Assembly (NCBI GenBank): GCA_003388555.1 | Contig: QQVD01000058.1 | Span: 1 to 64,000 of the forward strand | DNA length: 64,000 nucleotides | Direction of reading: 5' to 3' | DNA from: Acidobacteriota bacterium | Lineage (GTDB): Bacteria > Acidobacteriota > Thermoanaerobaculia > Multivoradales > Multivoraceae | Shown: positions 49,136 to 58,751 of the stretch, one piece after another | How the letters are laid out: each line of letters opens with the position of its first letter | How positions within the stretch are numbered: position 1 is the stretch's first letter | The notes under the pieces: model-generated | The model's input: only the letters and a program-made list of their open reading frames with translations | The model's database searches: none | What the model was told of the DNA's origin: nothing | Program-made: the position numbers and the translations under genes

Positions 49136-51475
49136 TCAATCACCAGCGCTGGCAGCGGTCTCCGGCCCCGCCCCGGGCCGCAGCGTACGCAGCACGAAGT
49201 CCGTCATCAGGGTGTAGAGATGCTCCTCCTGCGCCGCGTCACGCACGCCGTGTCGCGCCTTCGGATAGAGCATCAGCTCGAACTGCCGGCCGGCCTTCTG
49301 CAGCGCGTAGGCGAGCTGCATGCTGTTCTGCAGGTGCACGTTGTCGTCGATGGTGCCGTGGATCAGCAGCAGCTCGCCGTGCAGGTCGGCGGCCGACTCG
49401 ACCACCGATGTCGCCGCGTAGCCCTCGGGATTGGCCTGTGGTCGACGCATGTAACGCTCGGTGTAGACGGTGTCGTAGTAGCGCCAGTCGGTGACCGGCG
49501 CCCCGGCGATGCCGGCCGCGAAACGCTGCGAGTGGGTCAGCGCGTAGGCGGCCATGAAGCCGCCGTAGCTCCAGCCCCAGATGCCGATCCGCTCGGCATC
49601 GACCCAGGGCTGCTTCGCCAGCCAGTCGAGGCCGTCCTCGATGTCGCGCAGCTCGAGCTCCCCCATGCGCTGGTAGGCCTCGTAGACGGGCGCGATGCCC
49701 TTGCCCGAGGCCGACCGGTTGTCGCACATCCAGATCACCACGCCGCGCTGGGCGAGCAGCTGGTGCCAGGCCCAACGCCTGCCGCCCCAGGCGTCGCGCA
49801 CCACCGGCGCGTGCGGTCCGCCGTAGTTGTACTGCAGCACCGGGTAGCGCCTGGAGGGATCGAAGTCGGGCGGCTTGATCAGCAGCGCCTCCATCATGAA
49901 CCCGTCGCGGGTCGGCACCTGCAGCCGTTCGACGCTGCCCCAGGCGATCCCGGCGAGATCCTCGAGCTCACCATCGTCGACCACCCGCACCTGCTCTCCG
50001 GCGGTCGTGAACACCGCCGCGCGGGTGGGCTGCTCGAGGTGGCTCCAGCGGTCGTAGTAGAGCGAGGCGCTCTGGTTGAGCTCTACGGCGTGGCTGCCGC
50101 GCTGGCTGCTGATGCGCTCCACTCCGTCCGGCGCCTCGAGCCCCACCGAGTAGAGCTGCGGCGCGATCGGATCGTCCTTGGTGGCGAGGAAGTAGGCGCG
50201 TCCCTGCGACTCCGAGAGGGCCAGAAAGGAGCGAATCTCCCACTCACCGGAGGTCAGCTGGGCGACCAGCTCGCCCTCGACGTCGTAACGGTAGAGGTGC
50301 TGGAAGCCGCTGCGCTCGGAGAGCCAGAGGAAACCGCCGTCTTCCAACCAGCGCGGCTCGCCGAGCGCCTGCACGAAGGCCGGGGAGGTCTCCTCGAGCA
50401 GCAGCTCGATCTCGCCGCTCTCCGGATCGCCGCTCAGCAGGTGCAGCCAGCGCTGCTCGCGGTCCTGCACCTGGAAGACGACGCTGTCGCCGTCCGGATC
50501 CCAGCCCACCGAGACGATCAGATGGTCGCTGCTGGCGTAGCTTCCGGTGTCGAGCCAACGTGCCTCGCCGCCCACCACCGGGATCACCCCGAGAGTCACG
50601 ATCGGGTTGGGATCGCCGGCCTTCGGGTAGTTGGTCACCTCGACCTTGGGCGGATCCTCGATGTGGTCGACGACGGTGAACTCGCGTACCGGCGACTCGT
50701 CGAAGCGCAGCAGCGCGATGCGCCGGCTGTCCGGGCTCCACCAGTAGCCCTTGAAGTTGCCGCGGCCGTAGATCTCCTCCTGATAGACCCAGTCGAGGCG
50801 GCCGAAGAGCAGCTCGTCGGACCCGCCGGAGGTCAGCGGGCGTTCGCGTCCACTCTCGAGATCGAGCAGGAACAGGTCGCCGCCACGCACGAAGCTGACG
50901 AAGCGTCCGTCGGGGCTGAACTCCTCGCCGACCTCCTCCTGCGGATCGAAGGTCAGCCGCTCGACGGTCGGCGCGGCGCCGTCGAAACGGGCCAGGAAGA
51001 GGTCCTCGCCGAGATGCAGCAGGGCGAGCGTGTGCCCCTCGTTCCAGCGCAGCGCGCCGTAGGCGCTCTTCTTCGCCGCAGCCGCCTCGACACCCGGCAC
51101 CGCCGCGAGGGCCGCGGCGAGGGCGTCGTGATCGAAGAGCGGCTCGCTGGCGCCGCTGCGGGCGTTCACCTTCTCGTAGCGTCGCCGCTTGCCGCCCTCT
51201 TCGGCCCCATCCTCACTGTCACCCTCACCCTCGGCGCCGCCGATCTCGGTCCTCTGGATCCAGTGCTCGTCGTCGAGCCATTCGATCGACGGCACCGAGC
51301 CTTCGAAGTCGAGCCGTTGATCCTCGTCGGCACCGTAGACGTCGGCGACCTCGAGTCGCCGCAACTCCCCGCCCGGCTCCTCGGCCGACCCCTCAGTCAC
51401 CTGCGCCGCTCCCACTGCGGCGACCAGCAGCAGAGCTCCTCCCGTTCCACCCGACACCCGAAACGCACGACTCAT
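49136..51475 (-). CDS. Secreted S9B dipeptidyl peptidase IV
   Basis: 779 residues. A signal peptide (GGALLLVAAVGAAQ) leads into a beta-propeller (~50-510) with the double-Glu N-terminus-binding motif in DWVYQEEIYGRG. The C-terminal alpha/beta-hydrolase carries nucleophile Ser in GWSYGGFMAAY, Asp in HGTIDDNVH and His in YPKARHGV. It removes Xaa-Pro dipeptides from peptide N-termini, probably in the periplasm or at the cell surface. With the M61 and M12-like peptidases in the window it suggests use of peptides as nutrients. It may be co-transcribed with the downstream ECF sigma gene (21 bp) and lies 95 bp downstream of the TonB receptor gene. Confidence 0.96.
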   Translation of the reverse strand: MSRAFRVSGGTGGALLLVAAVGAAQVTEGSAEEPGGELRRLEVADVYGADEDQRLDFEGSVPSIEWLDDEHWIQRTEIGGAEGEGDSEDGAEEGGKRRRYEKVNARSGASEPLFDHDALAAALAAVPGVEAAAAKKSAYGALRWNEGHTLALLHLGEDLFLARFDGAAPTVERLTFDPQEEVGEEFSPDGRFVSFVRGGDLFLLDLESGRERPLTSGGSDELLFGRLDWVYQEEIYGRGNFKGYWWSPDSRRIALLRFDESPVREFTVVDHIEDPPKVEVTNYPKAGDPNPIVTLGVIPVVGGEARWLDTGSYASSDHLIVSVGWDPDGDSVVFQVQDREQRWLHLLSGDPESGEIELLLEETSPAFVQALGEPRWLEDGGFLWLSERSGFQHLYRYDVEGELVAQLTSGEWEIRSFLALSESQGRAYFLATKDDPIAPQLYSVGLEAPDGVERISSQRGSHAVELNQSASLYYDRWSHLEQPTRAAVFTTAGEQVRVVDDGELEDLAGIAWGSVERLQVPTRDGFMMEALLIKPPDFDPSRRYPVLQYNYGGPHAPVVRDAWGGRRWAWHQLLAQRGVVIWMCDNRSASGKGIAPVYEAYQRMGELELRDIEDGLDWLAKQPWVDAERIGIWGWSYGGFMAAYALTHSQRFAAGIAGAPVTDWRYYDTVYTERYMRRPQANPEGYAATSVVESAADLHGELLLIHGTIDDNVHLQNSMQLAYALQKAGRQFELMLYPKARHGVRDAAQEEHLYTLMTDFVLRTLRPGAGPETAASAGD

Positions 51476-51570
51476 CCACCACGATCCTTCCTCGAGTTCA
51501 CAGCGGGCGGCAGCGTATCGAAATCGGATCGTGGAGCGTCGACGGCACTCCGCCCGCCCGAGGAGAGGCC

Positions 51571-54500
51571 TCAGAACAGGAAGCGCAAACCGAGCTGGAC
51601 CTGACGCGGCATGCCGGTGCCGGCGGCGATCGTGCCGTCGAAGTTGAACACCAGATTGGTCGTCTGGGGATTCAGCAGGTTCGTGTCGTTGAGCACGTTG
51701 AACACGTCGACGATCAGCTCGAGCTGCCGGTCGCCGACCGAGAAGAACCGCGACACGCGCAGGTCGAGCGACTTGAACTCGTTGTCGCGGCGACCCAGGT
51801 TGCGCTGCGTCACCGAGCCGTCCGGATGGATGTGGTCCTGCGGCGTCTGGGCGATGTCACCGCTCGCGGTGAGCGAGATCGGCTGCGCCGAGCGGTAGGT
51901 GTAGCGGGCGTTGACGTTGAAGCCCAGCGGCGCCCGCCACAGCGCCCAGGCGTTGAAACGGTGCTTCTGATCGCGGTCCGAGAGGCCGAACTCGGCGTCG
52001 AGGTCGGTGATCTTGGCGTAGCGGAAGCTGAAGGGATCGCGCTCGTTGTCGTCGTCCGACTCGTCCTTCGACCGGGTGTAGTAGGCCTGTACGTCGAAGC
52101 GCTGGCCGCGGCTGTCGACGCCGATGGTGGCGCCCTGGTAGCGGCTCTTGGCGCCCGACTCCACCGTGGTGAGCACGCCGATGCCGTTGAAGCCGCCCGG
52201 CCCCAGGCCGGTCGACCATGGCGAACCGAGCAGCGGGTCGTTGCGGTCGACGAAGCGCGTCAGGTGGTCGGTCTTGGCGTAGTTCAGCTTGGCCAGCAGC
52301 TTGGTGCGCGCCGCCACCTGTCCCTCCCACGCCAGGGCGTAGGCGTAGGTGCGCGGGTTCTGGAAGTCCTTGTCGAAGACGAAGACGCCCGGCTGGAACG
52401 GATCGCCCACCGCGCTCGGCGGGATCAGCCCGGTGATCGGCGGCGGCGGTCCGAGGAAGGGAGAGGCGGCGCTGTTGCGGAACAGGGTCTGCCCGCGCGA
52501 GCCGTCGGTGGAGCGGGTCGAGGCCAGAGCCAGACCGGGGATACGGGCCGAGTAGATACCCGCGTTGGCGCGCACCACGTGCGAGCCGTCCCCCTTCGGA
52601 TCCCAGGCCAGGCCGAGGCGCGGCTGGATCATCTCGTCGTCGTCGGGGATCGTGCCGTCGGACGGGAACTCCATGCCGTTCACCACCTGGCCGATGAAGT
52701 CGCGGTAGAAGATCTCCTCGACCGGAGTGATCGTGTCGGGCTGGTACTGCGCCTCCCAGCGCAGGCCGTAGGTCACCGTCAGGTTAGGCGTCGGCTGCCA
52801 GTTGTCCTGGGCGAACAGCGCCAGCTCGTCGGAGGTGATCGTCTGGGTGCCGGCCTCCTCCACGCTCAGGCCTCCGACCCCGGCCTGCTGGAGGTACAGC
52901 AGTACCGGTCCGGTCGGCGAAGTGCCGGCGGGGCACACTCCCGTCTGCGAGGTGCTGCCGTCGGAGCACTCGATGTAGTTCGGGTTCGCCAGGTAGTTGA
53001 GGAAACCGTCGGTGGAGTTGAAGATGAAGCGCCCGTTGGCGAAGCCGATGAAGGTCTGGAACGCCGCGGTCTGATTCCACTCGACGCCGACCTTGAAGGT
53101 GTGCGCCTCGGTCAGCCGGGTCCAGTTGTCGGACAGCTGCCACCGGGTGTCGTGGTAGACCACCGGGATGAAGAAGGGCATGCCGAAGCGGTACTGGTTG
53201 GCGAAGTCGAAGGCGATGTCCGGCAACGGCCGGTCGGTGCCGGTGATCGTGGGACCACCGTACGGCCGCGGACGGTCCTCCCGGGCGAACTGGAAGCGGG
53301 CCTCGTTGAGCGAGGAACCGCTGAGGGTCGAGATCAGCGAAGCGCTCACGGCGTGAGAGTTCACCTGTTCGATCGCGTTGGCGCTGCGTCCCCACGAGTC
53401 GACGTCGAAGGTGCCGTTGACCTGCTCCGAGTCGATGTGGGAGTAGCGGGCGGTCGCCAGGTTGGCGGAGCCGATCTGGAAGTCCAGCTTGGCGAGGCCG
53501 GCGAGGCCGTCGTCGGTGCGGGTGATCGGCAGGTTCTCGCCGGGGCTGCCCAGCGAGGCCAGCGCATCGACCACCCTGGCTTCGATCCGCGTCGGGTCGT
53601 TCTGCCGCGTCGCGTCCGCGTCCTGGTAGTCGAGGGTGGCGAAGTAGAAGATCTTGTCGGCACGGATCGGCCCACCGAGAGTGAAACCGGTCTGCAGCTG
53701 CTCCGACTCGAAATCGGGCTCGAGCGAGCCGTCGGCGCGCTCGGCACGGGCCGAGAGGCTGTCGTCCTTGTAGAAGAGGTGCGCCGTGCCACGCAGGTCG
53801 TTGGTGCCCGACTTGGTGATCACGCTGACGAAGCCCGAAGAGGCTCGTCCGTACTCCGCCGGTGCCCCGTCCGGGATCACCACGAACTCCTGGATGGCGT
53901 CGATGTTGAACGTGAAGGCCGGGCGCTGGCCTCCGCGCTGCTCGCCGAAGAAGGGGTTGTTGAAGTCGACGCCGTCGACCGAGATGTTGTTCTGGATGCC
54001 CTTCTGACCGTTGATCGTCAACTCCTCTCCGTCGGGCCCCTGAACGGTCGAGACTCCCGGAGTGAGCTTGGTGAAGTCGAGGAAGTTGCGGTTGTTGTTG
54101 GGCACCTTGTCGAGCGTCTCGCGGTCGATCATCACCGAGTTCTGCGTGTTGTTGACCTCGATGAGCGGCGCGGCGCCGGTGACCGTGATCTCGTTCTCCA
54201 CCGCCGCCAGGGCGAGCTCGAAGTCGATCGTCACCACCGATCCGACCGTCACCGGGATCCCTTCGCGCGTCGCGGTGGTGAAGCCTTCGAGCGCGGCAAC
54301 GGCCCGGTAGTCGCCGAGCGGCAGCAGCACGGCGCGGTAGCGGCCGTTGGCGCCGGTCACGCTGGCGCGCTCGAAGCCGGTTCCCTGGTTGATCAGCGTC
54401 ACGGTCACGCCGGCCAGGGCGCCACCGTTGGCGTCGGTGACCGTGCCCTCGACCACGCCGGTGGTCTGCGCCTGACCGAGAAGCGTCGACGGGCTGACCG

Positions 54501-54603
54501 CGGTGACCGCGATCAGCAGCACGAGGACCGAGGCGGCGATCCCTCCACCGAGGACTCGCATTGCCACCCTGCGCAGGCCGTCCACCAAGTGCACCTCGAC
54601 CAT
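51571..54603 (-). CDS. Oar-like TonB-dependent receptor with carboxypeptidase-regulatory N-terminal domain
   Basis: 1010 residues; start chosen at the ATG with GAGGAGGG four bases upstream because the upstream extension reads as non-coding. A hydrophobic signal segment (ASVLVLLIAVTAVSPS) is followed by an Ig-like carboxypeptidase-regulatory domain (~50-130: GVVEGTVTDANGGALAGVTVTLIN), a plug (~135-290: VDGVDFNNPFF, DAIQEFVVIPDGAPAEYGRASSGF) and a 22-strand barrel ending in GLRFLF, a proper outer-membrane C-terminal Phe. It imports or binds a bulky ligand at the outer membrane. No TonB box is obvious. Such receptors are numerous in Acidobacteriota. Confidence 0.94.
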   Translation of the reverse strand: MVEVHLVDGLRRVAMRVLGGGIAASVLVLLIAVTAVSPSTLLGQAQTTGVVEGTVTDANGGALAGVTVTLINQGTGFERASVTGANGRYRAVLLPLGDYRAVAALEGFTTATREGIPVTVGSVVTIDFELALAAVENEITVTGAAPLIEVNNTQNSVMIDRETLDKVPNNNRNFLDFTKLTPGVSTVQGPDGEELTINGQKGIQNNISVDGVDFNNPFFGEQRGGQRPAFTFNIDAIQEFVVIPDGAPAEYGRASSGFVSVITKSGTNDLRGTAHLFYKDDSLSARAERADGSLEPDFESEQLQTGFTLGGPIRADKIFYFATLDYQDADATRQNDPTRIEARVVDALASLGSPGENLPITRTDDGLAGLAKLDFQIGSANLATARYSHIDSEQVNGTFDVDSWGRSANAIEQVNSHAVSASLISTLSGSSLNEARFQFAREDRPRPYGGPTITGTDRPLPDIAFDFANQYRFGMPFFIPVVYHDTRWQLSDNWTRLTEAHTFKVGVEWNQTAAFQTFIGFANGRFIFNSTDGFLNYLANPNYIECSDGSTSQTGVCPAGTSPTGPVLLYLQQAGVGGLSVEEAGTQTITSDELALFAQDNWQPTPNLTVTYGLRWEAQYQPDTITPVEEIFYRDFIGQVVNGMEFPSDGTIPDDDEMIQPRLGLAWDPKGDGSHVVRANAGIYSARIPGLALASTRSTDGSRGQTLFRNSAASPFLGPPPPITGLIPPSAVGDPFQPGVFVFDKDFQNPRTYAYALAWEGQVAARTKLLAKLNYAKTDHLTRFVDRNDPLLGSPWSTGLGPGGFNGIGVLTTVESGAKSRYQGATIGVDSRGQRFDVQAYYTRSKDESDDDNERDPFSFRYAKITDLDAEFGLSDRDQKHRFNAWALWRAPLGFNVNARYTYRSAQPISLTASGDIAQTPQDHIHPDGSVTQRNLGRRDNEFKSLDLRVSRFFSVGDRQLELIVDVFNVLNDTNLLNPQTTNLVFNFDGTIAAGTGMPRQVQLGLRFLF

Positions 54604-54835
54604 GTCGCCCTCCTCGAGGAAGCTCCCGGGGCCGTCGGTCGAGCCCGTCCTGGGGCTTCGCTCGCGACCCTGGCTGATGAGAGAATCTCGGCCAGATCGT
54701 AGCCGCGGATCGCCCTGGATCGAAGGGCCCCTGCGGCCCAGCCAACGCTTGGTTGCCCGCTCGGCCAGGCCAAGTCGCTGAGCCCTCAGGAGTTCAGCCG
54801 CCGGGCGCGGATCGACCCCGGAGGAGAAATCGTCC

Positions 54836-55384
54836 ATGACCCATCGTTCCCTGACCCGACCGACCGCATCCCGCAGCCGCCACCTGCTCGTGGCCCTGGC
54901 GATCTCGTGCCTGGCCGCGCCGGTCGCCGCCCAGCCGGAGCTCGAGGCGATCAACGTCGCTTCCCCGCTGCCGGGGATCACCACCTCCGGCCAGATCAGC
55001 GAGGGCGATCTCGAGACGATCGCCGGCGCCGGCTACGTGGCGGTGATCAACCTGCGCAGCGCCGAGGAGAACGGCAACTGGGACGCCCGCCCGCGCGCCG
55101 AGGAGCTCGGCCTCGCCTACCACACGATCCCGATCGCGGGCGCCGGCGAGGCGACTCCGGAGGCCGCGGCGCAGCTCGACCAGCTGCTGCTCGAGCTCGG
55201 CGCCTCGCCCGAGCGCCCGGTGCTGGTGCACTGCGCCAGCAGCAACCGTGTCGGGGCGCTGTTCGCCCTGCGCGAGGCAGCTTCCGGCGCCGACCGCGAG
55301 GCCGCGCTCGAGCTGGGCCGCGCCGCGGGACTTCGCAGTCTCGAGGGCCGGGTGGAGGAGATCCTCGCCGCCGACCCGGACTGA
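54836..55384 (+). CDS. Secreted dual-specificity-phosphatase-like protein (DUF442/Blh type)
   Basis: 182 residues from an ATG with GGAGGAGA upstream. A signal peptide ends near CLAAPVAAQ. The mature domain resembles the beta-lactamase-hydrolase-like/DUF442 phosphatase family: ITTSGQISEGDLETIAGAGYVAVINLRS and the CX5R loop HCASSNRVGAL with Cys and Arg of the phosphatase signature present. It could dephosphorylate a periplasmic substrate, or be a rhodanese-like sulfurtransferase partner as in some family members. It diverges from the TonB receptor gene across a 232-bp gap. Confidence 0.85.
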   Translation: MTHRSLTRPTASRSRHLLVALAISCLAAPVAAQPELEAINVASPLPGITTSGQISEGDLETIAGAGYVAVINLRSAEENGNWDARPRAEELGLAYHTIPIAGAGEATPEAAAQLDQLLLELGASPERPVLVHCASSNRVGALFALREAASGADREAALELGRAAGLRSLEGRVEEILAADPD

Positions 55385-55403
55385 GGCCTCGATCGACCGA
55401 GGC

Positions 55404-56321
55404 TCAATCGTCCGGATCGATCAACCGTCCCTCGGTGTCGCGCCGCTCCGGGCCGCGCACCCGCGCCCGACCGTCGCCGAACCCGGCGTCACGGTCGCGG
55501 AAGGCGGCCTTGAGGCCGGCCTCGCGCACCTTCTGCGCGAACTGCCTGGCGCTCGGCGCCTGGTGGCCGCGAGCGTCGTTCTCGGCCGCGAGGCGCTGCA
55601 GGGTGCGCGCACCCATGAGCTCCAGACCGAGGTTGAGGATCCTCTTGTTGGCGGCGAGCAGCTCGGGGTCGATCAGGGCGAGACGATCGAGCAGCTGCTC
55701 GACCTCGGCCTCGAGCAGCTCCGCAGGCACCGACTTGAGCACCAGGCCGATCTCGGCCGCCTCGGCGCCGGTGACGGTGTCGCCGGTCAGGGTGAGGCGC
55801 TTGGCCCACTGCGGCCCGACGTTGTAGAGCCACATGTTGTTGGGCAGCGCACCGAGGTCGCGCGCCGGCGGGAAGCCGATCGTCGCGTCGTCGGCGGCGA
55901 TCACCATGTCGCAGAGCAGGGCGATGTCGGTGCCCCCGGCGAGGCAGTGGCCGTGCACCTGCGCCACCACCGGCTTGTGCATGTCGAAGATCGCCATGCG
56001 CAGGCGCTGCGAGCGCTCGAGCTGCCACGCGTCGTCGTCGAACGAGCTGGCTCCACGCCGTTCGGCCGCCGTGGAGTCGCCATCACGCGACGCCGCGAAG
56101 CCCGAGAGGTCGTAGCCGGCGCAGAAGCTGGGGCCGTCGCCCTTGATGACCACCGCGTGCACCCGCCGATCGTCGTCGGCCTCCCACAGTGCGTCGTGCA
56201 TCTCCTGCAGCAGCCGCAGGTTCATCGCATTGCGCTTCTCCGGGCGCGCGAGCACGACGCGGGCGCGGCCGCGCTCGACCTCATAGCGAATGTGCTCGCG
56301 CCGGCCGTCGGCGGAGCTCAC
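55404..56321 (-). CDS. Enoyl-CoA hydratase/isomerase (crotonase) family protein
   Basis: 305 residues from a GTG that overlaps the stop of the upstream thioesterase gene (GTGA). The crotonase fold has ARPEKRNAMNLRLL, the first oxyanion segment VIKGDGPSFCAGYDLSG and the second HGHCLAGGTDIALLCD. The usual second-catalytic-Glu position (ATIGFPPARDLG) has no Glu as in hydratases, so isomerase or hydrolase activity is as likely as hydration. A ~25-residue acidic insertion lies after DLSG. The gene is paired with a thioesterase, so both act on acyl-CoA. Confidence 0.9.
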   Translation of the reverse strand: MSSADGRREHIRYEVERGRARVVLARPEKRNAMNLRLLQEMHDALWEADDDRRVHAVVIKGDGPSFCAGYDLSGFAASRDGDSTAAERRGASSFDDDAWQLERSQRLRMAIFDMHKPVVAQVHGHCLAGGTDIALLCDMVIAADDATIGFPPARDLGALPNNMWLYNVGPQWAKRLTLTGDTVTGAEAAEIGLVLKSVPAELLEAEVEQLLDRLALIDPELLAANKRILNLGLELMGARTLQRLAAENDARGHQAPSARQFAQKVREAGLKAAFRDRDAGFGDGRARVRGPERRDTEGRLIDPDD

Positions 56322-57235
56322 AGCGTCAGCCCCTCGATGCACTGCGGCTCGAGACGGCGCCGCATCGCGTCGTCGATCGGCAGGGCCCGCCGTGCCTCGA
56401 GATCGAACCGCACCGCGACCGCCTCGGCGGTGGCGTAGGCGGCGCCGCTGCGCGGGTCGAGCAGCCAGTGCACGAAGTGCTGGGTCTTGTTGCCCAGCGC
56501 CCGCAGACCCGAGCGCACCTCCACCAGGTCGCCGACCCGCGCCGGGCGCCGGTAGGCGAAGCGGTACTCGAGGGCGGCGCCGCCTATCCCCGAGGCACCG
56601 GCCGTGCTGCGATCCTCGCCGCGCAGCCGCCAGAGCAGGTGGGGAATGCCGTCCGACAGGCAGGCCATGAAGGCGGCCTGGCGTACCCCGCCGCGACCGT
56701 CGCCGTCGGCGGGCGAGAACACCCGCCGGTGGATCGGCACCATGCCGAGCCGCACGGCGGTTTCGAGGTCCGCTGTCTCGCGCCTCGGGCCCGGATCGAT
56801 GCCGCGAGGAGCGCCACGGTCGGGCAGCTCGACGAAGGAGTCGCCGAGGGAGTCGAGGGGGTCGAGGACGGCACCGTCGGCCGGGGCCCGGGCCAGGCGC
56901 ACCTCGAGCAGGAAGGTCGCGTGCACCAGCCCGTCGGAGGGCCGCACCATCTCGAGATAGGCCACCTGGGCCTGCCCGCAGCCGTGCTCCGCGCCGACCG
57001 CCGGCGCCAACCAACCGCCGCGCACGACGTAGGCGCCGGAAGGCCGCACCTCGCGGTGGAATCGGATGTGCTCCCCGACCACCACCGCGGCCTCGCCATC
57101 GCGGTCGGCCGGCGCTACGCCGAGCAGGAGGAAGGCGAGGGCCTCGTGCGCGCGCTCGACGTAGAAGCGCACGTTGAGGTGGCCCATCGCGTCGCACTCC
57201 CAGGTCTGCGCGACGCCGTGCAGCAAGTCGTCCAA
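56318..57235 (-). CDS. Double-hotdog acyl-CoA thioesterase-like protein
   Basis: 305 residues from a TTG. Two hotdog folds are in tandem. The first has WECDAMGHLNVRFYVERAHEA (the 4-hydroxybenzoyl-CoA-thioesterase-type Asp-His region) and VVVGEHIRFHREV. The second has EYRFAYRRPARVGDLVEVRSG and HFVHWLLDPRSGAAYATAEAVAVRFD. It would hydrolyse an acyl-CoA to free acid and CoA. It starts 199 bp from the divergent MshEN-GAF gene and overlaps the crotonase gene. The substrate chain is not identifiable. Confidence 0.85.
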   Translation of the reverse strand: MDDLLHGVAQTWECDAMGHLNVRFYVERAHEALAFLLLGVAPADRDGEAAVVVGEHIRFHREVRPSGAYVVRGGWLAPAVGAEHGCGQAQVAYLEMVRPSDGLVHATFLLEVRLARAPADGAVLDPLDSLGDSFVELPDRGAPRGIDPGPRRETADLETAVRLGMVPIHRRVFSPADGDGRGGVRQAAFMACLSDGIPHLLWRLRGEDRSTAGASGIGGAALEYRFAYRRPARVGDLVEVRSGLRALGNKTQHFVHWLLDPRSGAAYATAEAVAVRFDLEARRALPIDDAMRRRLEPQCIEGLTL

Positions 57236-57307
57236 GTCGATCTCTCAGAGTCTGTTCGGCGCGGTCCAGGCCCCCGCGCGCCCCGCCCGAGGTCACGCCC
57301 GGAGTGG

Positions 57308-57337
57308 GTGACGAGCTCGTCGCGCGGCTGGTATCCT
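57308..57337 (+). promoter_or_regulatory. Candidate sigma-70-type promoter of the MshEN-GAF gene
   Basis: A -35-like GTGACG (57308-57313) and a -10-like TATCCT (57332-57337) are separated by 18 bp. Transcription would start near 57344, about 90 bp before the ATG. It is the clearest promoter pair I can point to on the plus strand in this region. Confidence 0.4.
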
Positions 57338-57434
57338 GCCAGATCGCCAGGCTGCACGCGCGAACAGTGCGCCAGATCCCGTCCCCTCCCCTCGTTTCTT
57401 CTCTACGAGCCCTGCACAGGTCGCCGCGCCAGAG

Positions 57435-58736
57435 ATGCCCGCCAAGGTCCGCAACAAGCTCGGCCAGCTGCTCTTGGAGCGCGGCCTGATCACGCGCAGC
57501 GAGCTCAACCGGGCTCTCGAGCACCAGCGGCTCACCGGCGGTCGGCTAGGCACCACCCTGCTCGAGATCAGCTCGATCGACGAGGAAGACATGCTGAAGG
57601 TGCTCGGCGCCTTCTTCGAGGTGCCGACCGCCTCGGCGAAGGACCTGTCCGAGATCCCCCGCGGCGTGCTCGAGCTGCTGCCTCGCGAGCTGGCGCGCCG
57701 CTATACGGTGATCCCCTTCCGCCTGCGCGGCAACACCCTCTATCTCGCCTCGCCGCAGCCACTCGATCTCTCCATCGAGAGCGAGATCGCCGCCATCACG
57801 TCGCGCCTGGTGCGGGGCGCCGTGGCGCTCGAGGTGCGCATCTGCGAAGCGCTCAACCGCTACTACCACGAGCCCGTCCCGGTCCGCATGATCGGGCTGA
57901 TGCGACGCCTCAGCGCCGGTGACCGGGTGCGCGACACGCAACCGCTCCAGGTCTCCAAGTCGCGAGCCTCCGAGGAGGATGCGTCACCCCAGAGGCCGGC
58001 CGACGATCCGAGCGCCGTGACCCAGGAGTGGCTCTCCGACTCGTCTCTGAGCGACGACGATGCCGCCCTGGCGGGATCGACCGGCAAGCTGGTCTTCGAC
58101 TCCGAGGACGAGGGAGAGGTCGACGAGGACATCGCCGGCTTCCTCGACAAGCTCGGCCCGCCACGCAGCGCCACCAGCGTGGTCGGCGACTCCGAGGAGG
58201 AGGGCGAGGAGATCTCCGCCCCCGAACGCCCCCAGTCCGACGTGCCGCTGGTGGGACCGACCCTGGTGGCGCTGCGCGCGGCCGGCAGTCGCGACGACGT
58301 CGCCGCCGCGCTGATCGACGGCCTGGCCCCCAGCTTCTGCCACCGCCTCCTGCTCGGCCTGCGCGGGCATCAGGTCAACGGTTGGCACGGCGACGGCCTC
58401 GGCTTCTCCAAGGAGCGTCTCGAGAAGCTCTACTTCGATCTGGTGCAGGCGCCGCCGCTGCTGGCGCTGGAGAAGGGCTCGCCGTTCTGGCTCGGTCCAC
58501 TCGGCGACACCCCGGCCGCGGAGGCGATCCGCGGCGTCTTCCGCGGCAGGTCACCGTCGGTCTGCCTCATCGTGCCGCTGCGGGTGGGCGAGCGCACCGT
58601 CGCCTTCCTCTACCTCGACAACGGCGGCGACGGTGTCAGCTCGGCCCCGATCGGGGAGATGCAGCGCGTCGCGCGCGAGGGGAGCATCGCGATCGAACGG
58701 CTGATTCGCGAGCGCCAGGCGCAGCGCGGGGCTTGA
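57435..58736 (+). CDS. Stand-alone MshEN domain protein with C-terminal GAF-like domain
   Basis: 433 residues. Residues ~1-140 are the N-terminal MshEN domain of type II/IV secretion ATPases, with both repeats of its LG-x-L-x-x-x-G signature (KLGQLLLERGLITRSELNRALEHQ and RLGTTLLEISSIDEEDMLKVL). In that family this domain binds cyclic di-GMP. There is no ATPase core. A long acidic, probably disordered linker (~165-275) leads to a GAF-like C-terminal domain (~280-430: LVALRAAGSRDDVAAALIDG, LIVPLRVGERTVAFLYLDN). The protein looks like a cyclic-di-GMP receptor that regulates something else. Confidence 0.82.
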   Translation: MPAKVRNKLGQLLLERGLITRSELNRALEHQRLTGGRLGTTLLEISSIDEEDMLKVLGAFFEVPTASAKDLSEIPRGVLELLPRELARRYTVIPFRLRGNTLYLASPQPLDLSIESEIAAITSRLVRGAVALEVRICEALNRYYHEPVPVRMIGLMRRLSAGDRVRDTQPLQVSKSRASEEDASPQRPADDPSAVTQEWLSDSSLSDDDAALAGSTGKLVFDSEDEGEVDEDIAGFLDKLGPPRSATSVVGDSEEEGEEISAPERPQSDVPLVGPTLVALRAAGSRDDVAAALIDGLAPSFCHRLLLGLRGHQVNGWHGDGLGFSKERLEKLYFDLVQAPPLLALEKGSPFWLGPLGDTPAAEAIRGVFRGRSPSVCLIVPLRVGERTVAFLYLDNGGDGVSSAPIGEMQRVAREGSIAIERLIRERQAQRGA

Positions 58737-58751
58737 CGCTTCGGTCGACGG

